Positions 1-9,408 of a stretch of 64,000 bases of DNA are shown here, piece after piece. Each line of letters opens with the position of its first letter. Position 1 is the first letter of the stretch. The translations under genes and the position numbers were made by a program. A model generated the notes under the pieces. It was not told the DNA's origin, searched no databases, and saw nothing but the letters and a program-made list of their open reading frames with translations. Source of the DNA: Parasphingopyxis algicola (GTDB lineage Bacteria > Pseudomonadota > Alphaproteobacteria > Sphingomonadales > Sphingomonadaceae); assembly GCF_013378075.1 (NCBI RefSeq), contig NZ_CP051131.1:3422501-3486500 (forward strand). The letters are read 5' to 3'.

Positions 1-1289
1 TGCCGCTGTTCCAGGAACAGGCGATGAAGCTCGCCATCGTCGCCGCCGATTTCTCGCCCGAGGACGCCAATCGCCTGCGCCGCGCCATGGCGACCTTCCG
101 CAATGTCGGGACGATCGACCAGTTCGAGAAGAAGATGATCGAGGGGATGGCGGCGCGCGGCTATGAACGCGATTTCGCCGAGCGCTGTTTCCGGCAGATC
201 GAAGGGTTCGGCAGCTATGGCTTTCCCGAGAGCCACGCGCTCTCCTTCGCCCGGCTGGTCTACGTCTCGAGCTGGATCAAATGCCATCATCCGGCGGTCT
301 TCACCTGCGCGCTCCTGAATTCGCAGCCGATGGGCTTTTACGCGCCGGCCCAGCTCGTCCGCGATCTGCGCGAGCATGGCGGCGCGGTGCGCGCGGTCGA
401 TATCAATGCCAGCAACTGGGACAACAGCCTTGAATCGACGGGGGAGGGCACGCTCGCGCTGCGCCTCGGTTTGCGCCAGATCGACGGGTTTCGCGAAGAA
501 TGGGCGGAGCGGGTCGAGGCAGCGCGCGGGCAACGGCTATTCGCCGGGATCGAGGACCTTGCCCGCCGCGCGAACCTGCCGCGCCGCGCGCTGCGTCTGC
601 TCGCCGATGCCGATGCCTGTCGCTCGATCGGCAAGGACCGTCGCGACGCCTTGTGGGAGGTCCGCCGCATGCCAGGTGGCGAGCTTCCGCTTTTCGCCTA
701 TGCCGATATGCGCGAACTTCGGGAAGAACCCGATCCGAAACTCCCCGCCATGCAACCCGCCGAACATGTCGTCGCCGATTACCAGACGCTTCGGCTTTCA
801 TTGAAAGCACATCCGATGACGTTCCTCCGCCCGCTGTTCGATCGCGAGAAGGTGTTGAGCTGCGCGGCCGTCAACGCGGCGAAGGACGGGGCCAGGGTCA
901 GGGCGGCCGGCGTCGTCCTGATCCGTCAGCGGCCGGGCAAGGGGAACGCTATCTTCATCACGATCGAGGACGAGACCGGCATCGTCAACGCTTTGCTCTG
1001 GGCCCGGCATATGGAGCGGTTGCGCCGCCCGGTCATGGCCTCGCGGCTGATGGTGATTCACGGCGAGGTCCAGCGCAGCGCGGAAGGCGTCGTCCATCTG
1101 ATGGCGACGCATATCGTCGACCGGACGGACGCGCTCGACCGGCTCTCGGATGCGCATGTCGCCGAGCCGGAACTGTCTCCCGCCGACGAGGGCGCCCATC
1201 CCCAACTGCCGCGCGGGTCCGGTGCATCGCGCAATCGGGGCCATCCGCGTAACGTGCGGATCCTTCCTAAATCGCGGGATTTTCATTGA
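1..1289 (+). CDS. dnaE2: Error-prone DNA polymerase DnaE2 (ImuC), C-terminal part, 5' truncated by window edge
   Basis: The reading frame is open from position 3 and the start lies outside the window. The visible ~428 residues cover the end of the C-family polymerase: the helix-hairpin-helix/fingers region (around the residues PESHALSFA) followed by an OB-fold nucleic-acid-binding domain (FITIEDETGIVNALLW) and a short C-terminal tail. DnaE2/ImuC works with ImuA and ImuB in damage-induced translesion synthesis in many alphaproteobacteria. Those partners would lie upstream and are not in the window. The motif order fits DnaE2 better than the replicative DnaE1, but the discriminating N-terminal part is missing, so the paralogue call is strong rather than certain. 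Confidence 0.9.
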   Translation, partial: PLFQEQAMKLAIVAADFSPEDANRLRRAMATFRNVGTIDQFEKKMIEGMAARGYERDFAERCFRQIEGFGSYGFPESHALSFARLVYVSSWIKCHHPAVFTCALLNSQPMGFYAPAQLVRDLREHGGAVRAVDINASNWDNSLESTGEGTLALRLGLRQIDGFREEWAERVEAARGQRLFAGIEDLARRANLPRRALRLLADADACRSIGKDRRDALWEVRRMPGGELPLFAYADMRELREEPDPKLPAMQPAEHVVADYQTLRLSLKAHPMTFLRPLFDREKVLSCAAVNAAKDGARVRAAGVVLIRQRPGKGNAIFITIEDETGIVNALLWARHMERLRRPVMASRLMVIHGEVQRSAEGVVHLMATHIVDRTDALDRLSDAHVAEPELSPADEGAHPQLPRGSGASRNRGHPRNVRILPKSRDFH

Positions 1290-1332
1290 TTTTTTCTATA
1301 TCGGGCAAAGAATTGCCGCCCCGCCTCCATTC

Positions 1333-1346
1333 TTGATCCCGATCAA
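1333..1346. promoter_or_regulatory. FNR/FixK-type operator upstream of ccoN
   Basis: TTGAT-CCCG-ATCAA is an exact match to the FNR/FixK/Anr dyad (TTGAT-N4-ATCAA). It lies about 60 bp before the ccoN start, in the 95-bp gap after dnaE2. An Fe-S Crp/Fnr regulator with the matching ExxSR recognition helix is encoded 8 kb downstream in the same block, so low-oxygen activation of the cco operon is the natural reading. Confidence 0.85.
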
Positions 1347-1402
1347 AGAGTCGGTGGCCTTTCGCCCTAAGAGCAAGGCACGCTTTGCAAAGGGAAGGGC
1401 GC

Positions 1403-3067
1403 ATGGAAACTCTGACAATGAAGGTCGGCGGTTGGTTGATCGTCGCGTTTTTGGCATTTGTGGCGGCCGCCGCCGCGGCGGATTCGGGCTTTGCGATTCA
1501 TATGTGGATCGTGGTCGCCGCCGCGCTGATCGCGGCATTCGCAACCGCGAACAGGGCAGATTTCGCAGCGCTCGCGCGTGGCGCCGCGCCGACACCCGAT
1601 CAGAGCCGCTATGACGACGATCCGGTCCGCTGGGGCGTCATCGCGACCGTGTTCTGGGGCATGGCCGGGTTCCTGGCGGGGCTCTACATCGCCCTGCAGC
1701 TCGCCTTCCCGGTGCTCAACCTCAACTTCGAATATACGACGTTCGGCCGGCTCCGGCCGCTCCATACGTCCGCCGTCATTTTCGCCTTCGGAGGCAATGC
1801 GCTGATCGCGACGAGTTTCTACATCGTCCAGCGTACGTGCCGGGCGAGGCTTGCCTTCCCTGGCCTCGCCCGCTTCGTTTTCTGGGGCTACCAGCTGTTC
1901 ATCGTGTTGGCGGCCACCGGCTATCTGCTCGGCATCACCCAGTCCAAGGAATATGCCGAGCCCGAATGGTATGTCGATCTGTGGCTTACGATCGTCTGGG
2001 TCGCCTATGGCGCGGTCTTCATCGGCACGATCGTCAAGCGCAAGGAGCCGCATATCTATGTGGCGAACTGGTTCTTCCTCGCCTTTATCCTGACGATCGC
2101 GATGCTCCACATCGTCAACAATCTGGCAGTTCCCGTCAGCTTCCTCGGCTCGAAAAGCTACACCGCCTTTGCCGGGGTGCAGGATGCGCTGACCCAATGG
2201 TGGTACGGGCATAACGCGGTCGGTTTCTTTCTGACCGCCGGCTTCCTCGCCATGATGTATTATTTCGTGCCCAAACAGGCCGAGCGCCCGGTCTACAGCT
2301 ACCGGCTGTCGATCATCCACTTCTGGTCGCTGATCTTCCTCTATATCTGGGCGGGTCCGCACCATCTCCACTATACCGCGCTGCCCGACTGGGCGCAGAC
2401 GCTCGGCATGGTGTTCTCGGTGATGCTGTGGATGCCGAGCTGGGGCGGCATGATCAACGGCCTGATGACGCTCAACGGCGCTTGGGACAAGATCCGCACC
2501 GATCCTATCATCCGGATGATGGTCATGGCGCTCGCCTTCTACGGCATGAGCACCTTCGAAGGTCCGATGATGTCGATCAAGGCGGTCAACTCGCTCTCGC
2601 ACTATACCGATTGGACGATTGGCCATGTGCATTCGGGCGCGCTGGGCTGGAACGGCATGATCACCTTTGCCGCGATCTACTTCCTGGTGCCGCGGCTCTG
2701 GGCGCGCGAGCGGCTGTACAGCCTGCGCATGGTGAACTGGCACTTCTGGCTCGCGACGGTCGGCATCGTTCTCTACGCCGCCTCGATGTGGGTCGCCGGC
2801 ATCATGCAGGGCCTGATGTGGCGTGAATATGGAGCGGACGGCTATCTGGTCTACGCCTTCTCGGAAGTCACCAGCGCCATGCATCCCATGTATCTGATCC
2901 GCGCGGCAGGCGGGCTGCTCTACCTCGCTGGCGCTGCCGTGATGGTCTACAATGTGTGGCTGACCATCGCCGGCAAGACCCGCACCGAAAAGCCGATGAC
3001 CGACACGCCGCACGATCCGGAAAAGGATCGTCCGATCGTCGCCCCGCAAACCGTTCCCGCCGAATAA
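1403..3067 (+). CDS. ccoN: cbb3-type cytochrome c oxidase subunit I (CcoN)
   Basis: Catalytic heme-copper subunit of the high-affinity terminal oxidase in the inner membrane; it reduces oxygen to water at the heme b3/CuB site. The 554-residue polytopic protein shows the expected histidines: RPLHTSAV for heme b, WYGHNAVG and [12 protein letters not shown] for CuB, and [12 protein letters not shown] for the two hemes. An upstream TTG at 1385 extends the frame, but ATG at 1403 follows an AAGGGAAGG Shine-Dalgarno and is preferred. First gene of ccoNOQP, directly behind a perfect FNR box. Subunit length is usual for the family. Confidence 0.97.
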   Translation: METLTMKVGGWLIVAFLAFVAAAAAADSGFAIHMWIVVAAALIAAFATANRADFAALARGAAPTPDQSRYDDDPVRWGVIATVFWGMAGFLAGLYIALQLAFPVLNLNFEYTTFGRLRPLHTSAVIFAFGGNALIATSFYIVQRTCRARLAFPGLARFVFWGYQLFIVLAATGYLLGITQSKEYAEPEWYVDLWLTIVWVAYGAVFIGTIVKRKEPHIYVANWFFLAFILTIAMLHIVNNLAVPVSFLGSKSYTAFAGVQDALTQWWYGHNAVGFFLTAGFLAMMYYFVPKQAERPVYSYRLSIIHFWSLIFLYIWAGPHHLHYTALPDWAQTLGMVFSVMLWMPSWGGMINGLMTLNGAWDKIRTDPIIRMMVMALAFYGMSTFEGPMMSIKAVNSLSHYTDWTIGHVHSGALGWNGMITFAAIYFLVPRLWARERLYSLRMVNWHFWLATVGIVLYAASMWVAGIMQGLMWREYGADGYLVYAFSEVTSAMHPMYLIRAAGGLLYLAGAAVMVYNVWLTIAGKTRTEKPMTDTPHDPEKDRPIVAPQTVPAE

Positions 3068-3079
3068 AGGACGCACGAC

Positions 3080-3814
3080 ATGGCATCCCGATTTTTCGAC
3101 CACACCAAGATCGAGCGCAACGTCACGCTCCTGTCGATCTTCGCGTTCATTACCGTGGCCATCGGCGGTATCGTCGAGATCGCGCCACTCTTCTATATCG
3201 ACTCCACGGTCGAGGAAGTGGAAGGCGTGCGGCCCTACACGCCGCTCGAACTTGCCGGCCGCAACATCTATATCCGCGAGGGCTGCTATACCTGCCACTC
3301 GCAGATGGTGCGCCCGTTCCGCGACGAGGTGGAGCGCTACGGCCATTACAGCCTGGCGGCGGAAAGCATGTACGATCACCCGTTCCAATGGGGGTCGAAG
3401 CGCACCGGGCCGGACCTGGCGCGCGTCGGCGGGCGGTATTCGGACGAATGGCATGTCCAGCACCTGATCGATCCGCGCTCGGTGGTGCCGGAATCGATCA
3501 TGCCGCCTTATGCCTTTCTCGCGGATCGCGATCTCGAATTCGAGAATATCGCCGGCGATCTCAGAGCGCTGCGGGCGCTCGGCGTCCCCTATGACGACGC
3601 GATGATCGAAAACGCCGCGGCCGATTTCGCGGTTCAGGTCGATGTCTTCGGCGATGGGAGCGGGCTGCGCGAGCGATACGCCAACGTCCAGATCCGCGAT
3701 TTCGACGGTAATCCCTCGCGTTTGACCGAGATGGATGCGCTGGTCGCCTATCTCCAGATGCTCGGCACGCTCGTCGATTTCGAGGCCGCCGCCGCGCTGG
3801 AGGAACCGCGATGA
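3080..3814 (+). CDS. ccoO: cbb3-type cytochrome c oxidase subunit II, monoheme cytochrome c (CcoO)
   Basis: Membrane-anchored c-type cytochrome that carries electrons to CcoN. The 244-residue protein has an N-terminal membrane anchor (about residues 16-40) and one heme c motif CYTCH at 69-73, followed by the family-typical [14 protein letters not shown]. Met ligands are probably in the C-terminal half (ESIMPPYA). It begins 12 bp after ccoN and its stop overlaps the ccoQ start (ATGA), indicating translational coupling within the operon. Confidence 0.97.
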   Translation: MASRFFDHTKIERNVTLLSIFAFITVAIGGIVEIAPLFYIDSTVEEVEGVRPYTPLELAGRNIYIREGCYTCHSQMVRPFRDEVERYGHYSLAAESMYDHPFQWGSKRTGPDLARVGGRYSDEWHVQHLIDPRSVVPESIMPPYAFLADRDLEFENIAGDLRALRALGVPYDDAMIENAAADFAVQVDVFGDGSGLRERYANVQIRDFDGNPSRLTEMDALVAYLQMLGTLVDFEAAAALEEPR

Positions 3815-3978
3815 CCTACGAAGCCTTTCGCCAGTTCGCCGACAGCTGGGGCCTGCTGTTCATGGTCATTCTGTGGGTGAGCTTCGCGCTCTGGGTCTTC
3901 CGTCCGAGCGCAAAGAAACATCACGACGATGCCGCGAACATGATTTTCGATGAAAGTGAGAATGATGGCCGAGACTGA
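3811..3978 (+). CDS. ccoQ: cbb3-type cytochrome c oxidase small subunit CcoQ/FixQ
   Basis: A 55-residue protein read directly from the DNA. It starts [14 protein letters not shown], has a single hydrophobic helix (about residues 14-30: [16 protein letters not shown]) and a short charged tail with HH and acidic residues. Size, single helix and position between ccoO and ccoP identify it as CcoQ, which stabilises the association of CcoP with the CcoNO core. Its ATG overlaps the ccoO stop and its 3' end overlaps the start of ccoP by about 14 nt. Confidence 0.92.
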   Translation: MTYEAFRQFADSWGLLFMVILWVSFALWVFRPSAKKHHDDAANMIFDESENDGRD

Positions 3979-4912
3979 GAATGACAACGGCAAACGCGTC
4001 GACGAACCCACCGGCACCGATTTTGTCGGCCATGAATGGGACGGTATCGAGGAACTCGACACGCCGCTGCCGCGCTGGTGGCTGATCATCTTCTACGCGA
4101 CGGTGATCTGGGGCCTTGGTTATACCGTTTTCTATCCGGCCTGGCCGCTGATCAACAGCGCGACCCAGGGCGTGCTCGGCTATTCGAGCCGAGGTGCGCT
4201 GGCCGAGGAGATGGCCGCCGTCGAAGCGCAGCGCGCGCCGTTGCGGGAGGCGATCGCCAATATCGCGATCGAAGATCTGCCCACCGACCAGCAGCTCATG
4301 CAGACCGCGATCCAGGGTGGCCGCTCGGCCTTCGTCGTCCATTGCGTCCAGTGTCACGGATCGGGCGCGGCCGGCAGCGAGGGCTATCCGAACCTCAACG
4401 ACGATGACTGGCTCTGGGATGGCGATATGGAGGCGATCGAATATACGCTGATCCACGGCATCCGGAACCCGGATCATATCGAGACGCGCATTTCCCAAAT
4501 GCCCGCTTTCGGCGCCGACGGCATTTTCGACGATGGCCAGATCAGTGATGTCGTATCCTATGTCCGCACGCTGAGCGGTGCGGAAGACGAGAGTGCGGCG
4601 TCGGCGCGCGGTGCGGAACTCTACACCGCCAATTGCGCGATCTGCCATGGCGAAAACGGCCAGGGCGACCGGACCCAGGGCGCGCCCAATCTGCGCGATT
4701 CGATCTGGCTGTACGGTGCGGATCGCGCGTCAATTACTGACACGGTTGCGAACAGCCGCTATGGTGTGATGCCGCGCTGGGGTCATCGCCTGGATCCGGT
4801 GACAATCCGGATGCTGACGGCCTATGTCTGGTCGCTCGGCGGTGGCGAAGCGGCCCCGGCGGCGGCGGAGACCGAAGAGGTCGCCGAGGTGGAGACCGAT
4901 GAACCTGGTTGA
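3965..4912 (+). CDS. ccoP: cbb3-type cytochrome c oxidase subunit III, diheme cytochrome c (CcoP)
   Basis: Membrane-anchored diheme cytochrome c that feeds electrons to CcoO/CcoN. In 315 residues there is an N-terminal conserved motif (GHEWDGIEELDTPLPRWW), one transmembrane helix (about 38-60) and two heme c sites, CVQCH (127-131) and CAICH (224-228). Three ATGs cluster here (3950, 3962, 3965). The MAETEN start at 3965 (or 3962) is favoured because it minimises overlap with ccoQ and follows a purine-rich AAAGTGAGA. The C-terminal tail is Ala/Glu-rich. The 3' end overlaps ccoG by 14 nt. Confidence 0.96.
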   Translation: MAETENDNGKRVDEPTGTDFVGHEWDGIEELDTPLPRWWLIIFYATVIWGLGYTVFYPAWPLINSATQGVLGYSSRGALAEEMAAVEAQRAPLREAIANIAIEDLPTDQQLMQTAIQGGRSAFVVHCVQCHGSGAAGSEGYPNLNDDDWLWDGDMEAIEYTLIHGIRNPDHIETRISQMPAFGADGIFDDGQISDVVSYVRTLSGAEDESAASARGAELYTANCAICHGENGQGDRTQGAPNLRDSIWLYGADRASITDTVANSRYGVMPRWGHRLDPVTIRMLTAYVWSLGGGEAAPAAAETEEVAEVETDEPG

Positions 4913-6368
4913 TTCCATCGCGCCCGAAGGGCCGCCGAAACCGGAGCTCTACGAGAAGCGCAAGGGCGTCTATCCCAAGGCGGTGGACGGCAATTTCCGC
5001 CGCCTGAAATGGGCGATCATGGTGGTGACGCTCGGTATCTATTACATCACGCCGTGGATCCGCTGGGACCGCGGCCCCTATGCGCCCGACCAGGCCGTGC
5101 TCGTCGATCTGGCCGGCCGGCGTTTCTACATGTTCGGCATCGAGATCTGGCCGCACGAATTCTATTATGTCGCGGGCCTGCTCATTATGGCGGGCATCGG
5201 CCTGTTTCTCGTCACCTCCTCGTTCGGCAGGGCCTGGTGCGGCTATGCCTGCCCGCAAACCGTCTGGACCGATCTCTTCCAGCATGTCGAACGCTGGGTC
5301 GATGGCGACCGCAACGCGCAGATTCGTCTCGAAAAGGAGCCCTGGACCGCGAAGAAGATGGCCAAGCGCGGAACGAAATGGACGATCTGGCTGCTGATCG
5401 CGATGGCGACGGGCGGCGCCTGGATTTTCTATTTCGCCGATGCGCCGACGCTGTTCGGGCAGCTGTTTGCCGGCGAAGCGCCCTTCGTCGCCTATGCCAC
5501 GATCGGCGTGCTGACCTTCACGACCTTCACGCTTGGCGGCTTCATGCGCGAGCAGGTCTGCATCTATATGTGCCCCTGGCCGCGTATCCAGACCGCGATG
5601 ATGGACGAAAAGTCGCTGACCGTGACCTATAAGGACTGGCGCGGCGAACCGCGCAGCCACGGCATCAAGCGCGCCGAGGAAAATCCGGGCGTGTTCGGCG
5701 ATTGTATCGACTGCAACCAGTGCGTCGCCGTCTGTCCGACTGGCATCGATATTCGCGAAGGGCCGCAGATCGGCTGCATCACCTGCGCGCTGTGCATCGA
5801 TGCGTGCGACAAGGTGATGGATCAGGTTGGCCGCCCGCGCGGGCTGATCGACTATGCGACGCTCGAGGGCGCGGAGATCGAACAGGCGGGCGGTACCCCG
5901 CCGACGCTCAAGCGTACGGTCTTCCGGCCGCGCGCCCTCCTTTATTTCGCGCTCTGGGCGGGGATCGGCATGGCGATGCTGTTTGCCGTCGGCACGCGAG
6001 ACCGGCTGACGATCAACGCGATCCAGGAACGCAACCCGACCTTCGTCCAGCTGAGCGACGGCGATGTCCGCAACAGTTTCGACATCAAGATCCGCAACAT
6101 GGAAAACCGGCCGCGCACGATGACCCTGACGCTGCAGGGGCTGCCGGGCGGCGTGATGTGGGCCGGATCGGGCAGCCGCGATCAGGCGCTGCGGGCTTTC
6201 GACATCACGGTGCCCGCCGATCAGCTGCTCAGCACGCGTGTCTTCGTTGCGGCGCCGCGTGAAGGCGATCCCCGCGAGGATTTCGGTTTCAGCGTCACCG
6301 CGCCGGGTGGGGAGGAAGATGAAACCGCCCTCGAACCCGCCCGTTTTACCCGGCCAGGAGCCGAATGA
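4899..6368 (+). CDS. ccoG: cbb3 oxidase accessory protein CcoG/FixG/RdxA (polyferredoxin, cupric reductase)
   Basis: 489-residue inner-membrane iron-sulfur protein. CcoG is known to reduce Cu(II) to Cu(I) during cbb3 oxidase assembly. About five membrane helices are visible, with CGYACPQTVW near residue 115 and two 4Fe-4S motifs, CIDCNQCVAVCP and CITCALCIDACD. A C-terminal Ig-like FixG domain follows the last helix. The frame is open from 4824 inside ccoP, but MNLVDSIAPEGP at 4899 is the sensible start; it overlaps the ccoP stop by 14 nt. The stop overlaps the ccoH start. Confidence 0.95.
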   Translation: MNLVDSIAPEGPPKPELYEKRKGVYPKAVDGNFRRLKWAIMVVTLGIYYITPWIRWDRGPYAPDQAVLVDLAGRRFYMFGIEIWPHEFYYVAGLLIMAGIGLFLVTSSFGRAWCGYACPQTVWTDLFQHVERWVDGDRNAQIRLEKEPWTAKKMAKRGTKWTIWLLIAMATGGAWIFYFADAPTLFGQLFAGEAPFVAYATIGVLTFTTFTLGGFMREQVCIYMCPWPRIQTAMMDEKSLTVTYKDWRGEPRSHGIKRAEENPGVFGDCIDCNQCVAVCPTGIDIREGPQIGCITCALCIDACDKVMDQVGRPRGLIDYATLEGAEIEQAGGTPPTLKRTVFRPRALLYFALWAGIGMAMLFAVGTRDRLTINAIQERNPTFVQLSDGDVRNSFDIKIRNMENRPRTMTLTLQGLPGGVMWAGSGSRDQALRAFDITVPADQLLSTRVFVAAPREGDPREDFGFSVTAPGGEEDETALEPARFTRPGAE

Positions 6369-6820
6369 TGCCCCGACGTTTCAATGGCTGGCACATGACC
6401 GCGATCCTCGTCGCCTTTTTCGGCGTGATCGTCGTGGTCAACCTGACGATGGCGACGTTCGCGACGCGGAGCTTCGGCGGCACGGTCGTCGACAACAGCT
6501 ATGTTGCCAGCCAGCGCTTCAACGACTGGCTCGAGGCCGCGCGCCGGCAGGACGAACTGGGCTGGACCGAGGCGGTCCAACGCTCGGGCGACCATGTCGC
6601 GATTACGGTCGGCGGGCCGGAGGGTCCACTGGGCGCGGCGACGATCCGCGGTATCGCAACCCATCCCGTCGGCCGGTCGGACGAAATCGCGCTGAATTTC
6701 TCCGAGACGTCCGAGGGCGTCTATCGCAGCGCGGAAACGCTGGCCCCCGGCCGCTGGCTGGTGCGGATCGAAATCGTCCGGTGTGACGAGCGCAAGCGCA
6801 TATTGGTCGATCTTTCGTGA
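6365..6820 (+). CDS. ccoH: cbb3 oxidase assembly protein CcoH/FixH
   Basis: 151-residue protein with one N-terminal transmembrane helix (about residues 11-30) and a periplasmic domain carrying the FixH-like stretch NSYVASQRFNDWLEAARRQ. CcoH is needed for a stable, active cbb3 oxidase and interacts with CcoI and the oxidase. It starts ATGA-coupled to ccoG, and its stop overlaps the GTG start of ccoI. The order G-H-I-S is the canonical maturation operon. Confidence 0.93.
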   Translation: MMPRRFNGWHMTAILVAFFGVIVVVNLTMATFATRSFGGTVVDNSYVASQRFNDWLEAARRQDELGWTEAVQRSGDHVAITVGGPEGPLGAATIRGIATHPVGRSDEIALNFSETSEGVYRSAETLAPGRWLVRIEIVRCDERKRILVDLS

Positions 6821-8940
6821 ATGCGCCGCTGAAGCCCGGTACCGCGGCGATCGCCGAGGAGAGCCGCTTTGCGGTGCCCGATATTCATTGCGCCGGTTGT
6901 ATCTCGAAGATCGAGCACGGGCTCAATGCGACGCCGGGCGTCCATGCGGCGCGGGTCAATTTTACCAGCAAGCAGGTGTCGATCGCGCATGAACCGGCGC
7001 TGTCCGACCGGGATCTCGGCGAGGCGATCCGCGGTCTCGGCTTCGAACCGACGCTGATCGCGGATACGGACGCCGCCGACGACGAGGCGGCGCCGACGCG
7101 CGAATTGTTGCGCGCTCTCGCGGTCGCCGGCTTTGCCGCGATGAATGTGATGCTGCTGTCGGTCAGCATCTGGTCGGGCGCGGACGGCGCGACGCGAACG
7201 CTGTTCCACTGGATTTCCGCGCTGATCGCGCTGCCCGCCATCGCCTATGCGGGCCGCCCCTTCTTCCGCTCGGCCTGGCAGGCGTTGATCCGGGGCCGGA
7301 CGAACATGGACGTGCCGATCGCCATCGGCGTGACGATCACGGCCGCGATGAGCCTCCACGAAACGATCATCGGCGGCGAACATGCCTGGTTCGAGAGCGC
7401 GCTCATGCTGCTTTTCTTCCTGCTCGCCGGGCGCGTGCTGGATGCGATGATGCGCCGCCGGGTCGGAGACGGTGTCGCCGCATTGGCGCGGCAGTCCGCG
7501 CCGGGCGCTCTGGTCATCGACGCCGATGGTCGCAGCCAATGGTACAAGGCGGCGGATCTCGAACCCGGCATGGTCGTGCAGCTGGCGGCCGGCGAGCGGC
7601 TGGCGGCCGACGGAATTGTCGTCGAGGGCGAAAGCGCGATCGACGCATCCCTGCTGACCGGCGAAAGTGCGCCGCAGCCGGTGGACCGCGGGGCGCAGGT
7701 CTTCGCGGGCACGCTCAACGTCACCGGACCCATTGCAGTCGAGGTGACGGCGGTCGCCGACGAAACTGCGCTTGCCGATATCGGGCGGCTGATGGCGACG
7801 GCGGGGCAGGGCAAGTCCCGCTACGTCCGGATCGCCGATCGCGGCGCCCGGCTCTATGCCCCGCTGGTCCACGCCCTGGCGCTTCTCACCTTCATCGGCT
7901 GGATGGTGGCCGGTGCCGACTGGCACCACGCGCTGCTGATCTCGGTCGCCGTCCTGATCATCACCTGTCCATGCGCGCTGGGCCTCGCCGTGCCGGTAGC
8001 CCATGTCGTGGCGACCGGAGCGCTGATGAAGCGCGGGATACTCGTCAAACATGAATCGGCGCTGGAGCGCTTGGCCGAGGCCGATCGCGTCGTATTCGAC
8101 AAGACCGGCACCCTGACGATGGGGCGTCCGGTCGCGGAGAATATCGACGCGCTCGACGCCGATCAAAAGGCGATCGCGCTCGCCCTTGCGCGCGCATCGC
8201 GCCATCCGCTGGCGACGGCGATCCGCCAAGCGCTCGAAGCCAAGGGCATCCGCGCCGCCGAGCTCGAAGACCGGATCGAACAGCCCGGCACCGGGATTGC
8301 CGGCGTCCATCGCGGACGGCGCGTGGCGCTTGAACAGCCGCCCGGGCCGCAATCGGCACCTGCCGTGGCGCTGACGATCGACGGCGAACCCGTCGCGCTG
8401 ATCCGGTTCCGCGATGCGCTGCGCCCCGGTGCCGCGCAAGCCGTCCAGGCCCTGAACGAGTTGGGCCTGCCGGGTTCCATCCTGTCCGGCGACAAGGCCG
8501 CGTCGATCCGTCCGGTGGCCGCGGCGCTCGGTCTCACGGCCCAGGCCAATGCGCGTCCGGAAGACAAATGCGAAGCGCTCGACCGGCTGCGTCGCAGCGG
8601 CGATCATGTGCTGATGGTCGGCGACGGGCTGAACGACGGGCCGGCGCTGGCGGCCGCGCATGTTTCGATGGCGCCCGGTTCCGCGAGCGATGTCGGCCAG
8701 ACCGCCGCCGATCTCGTCTTTCTCGGCGACAGCCTCGCGCCGTTGCCGTTCGCGGTGCGCGCCGCGCGGCGGACCATGCGGATCGTCCGCCAGAATTTCT
8801 CGCTGGCGATCATCTACAACGCCCTCGCGGTGCCTTTGGCCGTCGCCGGTTTCGTCACGCCGCTCGTCGCCGCGGTCGCCATGTCGCTGTCTTCGCTGAT
8901 CGTGATCGCCAATTCGCTGCGGCTGCGGAGGGCCGGGTGA
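6817..8940 (+). CDS. ccoI: Copper-transporting P1B-type ATPase CcoI/FixI for cbb3 assembly
   Basis: 707-residue heavy-metal ATPase. It has an N-terminal HMA domain with the CAGC metal site (residues 25-28), an actuator TGES, the membrane CPC motif (384-386), the phosphorylated Asp in DKTGT (D428), the HP motif (SRHPLA) and the hinge GDGLNDGP. Family knowledge: FixI/CcoI ATPases deliver copper to the CuB site of CcoN rather than giving bulk copper resistance. The GTG start overlaps the ccoH stop. The location in ccoGHIS separates it functionally from the second copper ATPase at 15.3 kb. Confidence 0.95.
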   Translation: MNAPLKPGTAAIAEESRFAVPDIHCAGCISKIEHGLNATPGVHAARVNFTSKQVSIAHEPALSDRDLGEAIRGLGFEPTLIADTDAADDEAAPTRELLRALAVAGFAAMNVMLLSVSIWSGADGATRTLFHWISALIALPAIAYAGRPFFRSAWQALIRGRTNMDVPIAIGVTITAAMSLHETIIGGEHAWFESALMLLFFLLAGRVLDAMMRRRVGDGVAALARQSAPGALVIDADGRSQWYKAADLEPGMVVQLAAGERLAADGIVVEGESAIDASLLTGESAPQPVDRGAQVFAGTLNVTGPIAVEVTAVADETALADIGRLMATAGQGKSRYVRIADRGARLYAPLVHALALLTFIGWMVAGADWHHALLISVAVLIITCPCALGLAVPVAHVVATGALMKRGILVKHESALERLAEADRVVFDKTGTLTMGRPVAENIDALDADQKAIALALARASRHPLATAIRQALEAKGIRAAELEDRIEQPGTGIAGVHRGRRVALEQPPGPQSAPAVALTIDGEPVALIRFRDALRPGAAQAVQALNELGLPGSILSGDKAASIRPVAAALGLTAQANARPEDKCEALDRLRRSGDHVLMVGDGLNDGPALAAAHVSMAPGSASDVGQTAADLVFLGDSLAPLPFAVRAARRTMRIVRQNFSLAIIYNALAVPLAVAGFVTPLVAAVAMSLSSLIVIANSLRLRRAG

Positions 8941-9086
8941 CCGGTCTCGCCATCCTGATCCCGGTCGCGATTGGGCTCGGCCTCGCCGGGCTCGCAGCCT
9001 TTTTCTGGGCATTGTCCGACAACCAGTTCGAAGATCCCGACGGCGCGGCGACGCGCATTCTGGTCGATGAAGAGGATGAAGAATGA
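8937..9086 (+). CDS. ccoS: cbb3 oxidase maturation protein CcoS/FixS
   Basis: 49-residue protein starting at GTG 8937, which overlaps the ccoI stop. It has one N-terminal hydrophobic helix followed by the hallmark FFWALSDNQFEDPDG and an acidic end (VDEEDEE). CcoS is required for cofactor (heme b and CuB) insertion into CcoN. Size, motif and position after ccoI make the call secure. Its stop overlaps the ATG of the next gene. Confidence 0.92.
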   Translation: MTGLAILIPVAIGLGLAGLAAFFWALSDNQFEDPDGAATRILVDEEDEE

Positions 9087-9343
9087 AGCGTTTGGCGTAC
9101 TCTCTGGCCGCGCTGGCGATATTCGGGCTGGCGACCGGCGGTCTGGCGGTCCCCGCGGCCAGCGAAGACGGCGTGCTCTGGGTGGAGGTCTGCGGCCGCC
9201 CGGACATGCGCGTGGCGATCCGGCTGGGCGGCGGCGATCAGAAGAAGGACAATCGCGATTGCGCAGAGGCCTGCCACGCCGCGCTATGCAGGAAGACGCT
9301 CGATTCCCAACGCAACGGCGATGCCCGCGGCGCGGTGGTCTGA
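9083..9343 (+). CDS. Small secreted cysteine-containing protein, unknown function
   Basis: 86 residues with a typical Sec signal peptide (MKRLAYSLAALAIFGLATGG, cleavage likely after an AVPAA-type site). A short mature region of about 60 residues has four cysteines: one in EVCGRPDM, then CAEACHAALC. I do not recognise a family. The ATG overlaps the ccoS stop, so it is translationally coupled to the cbb3 maturation genes and lies just before the Fnr-type regulator. Paired cysteines and one histidine in a periplasmic protein beside copper/heme assembly factors suggest a metal- or redox-related role, which is inference only. Confidence 0.7.
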   Translation: MKRLAYSLAALAIFGLATGGLAVPAASEDGVLWVEVCGRPDMRVAIRLGGGDQKKDNRDCAEACHAALCRKTLDSQRNGDARGAVV

Positions 9344-9408
9344 GCCGGCCAGCGCTTTCCGCATCGAAAAGGGCTGACCTGCGCCGCTTCTTCGGCTAAC
9401 GCAGCCGC

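Noticed and set aside
1367-3463. 698-codon minus-strand open frame across ccoN/ccoO
   Set aside because: Composition (Asp/Arg/His-rich, no domains) is that of an antisense shadow in GC-rich DNA; the plus strand has unmistakable cbb3 subunits.
6721-9207. 828-codon minus-strand open frame across ccoI
   Set aside because: Antisense shadow of the ccoI ATPase; repetitive basic residues, no recognisable fold.
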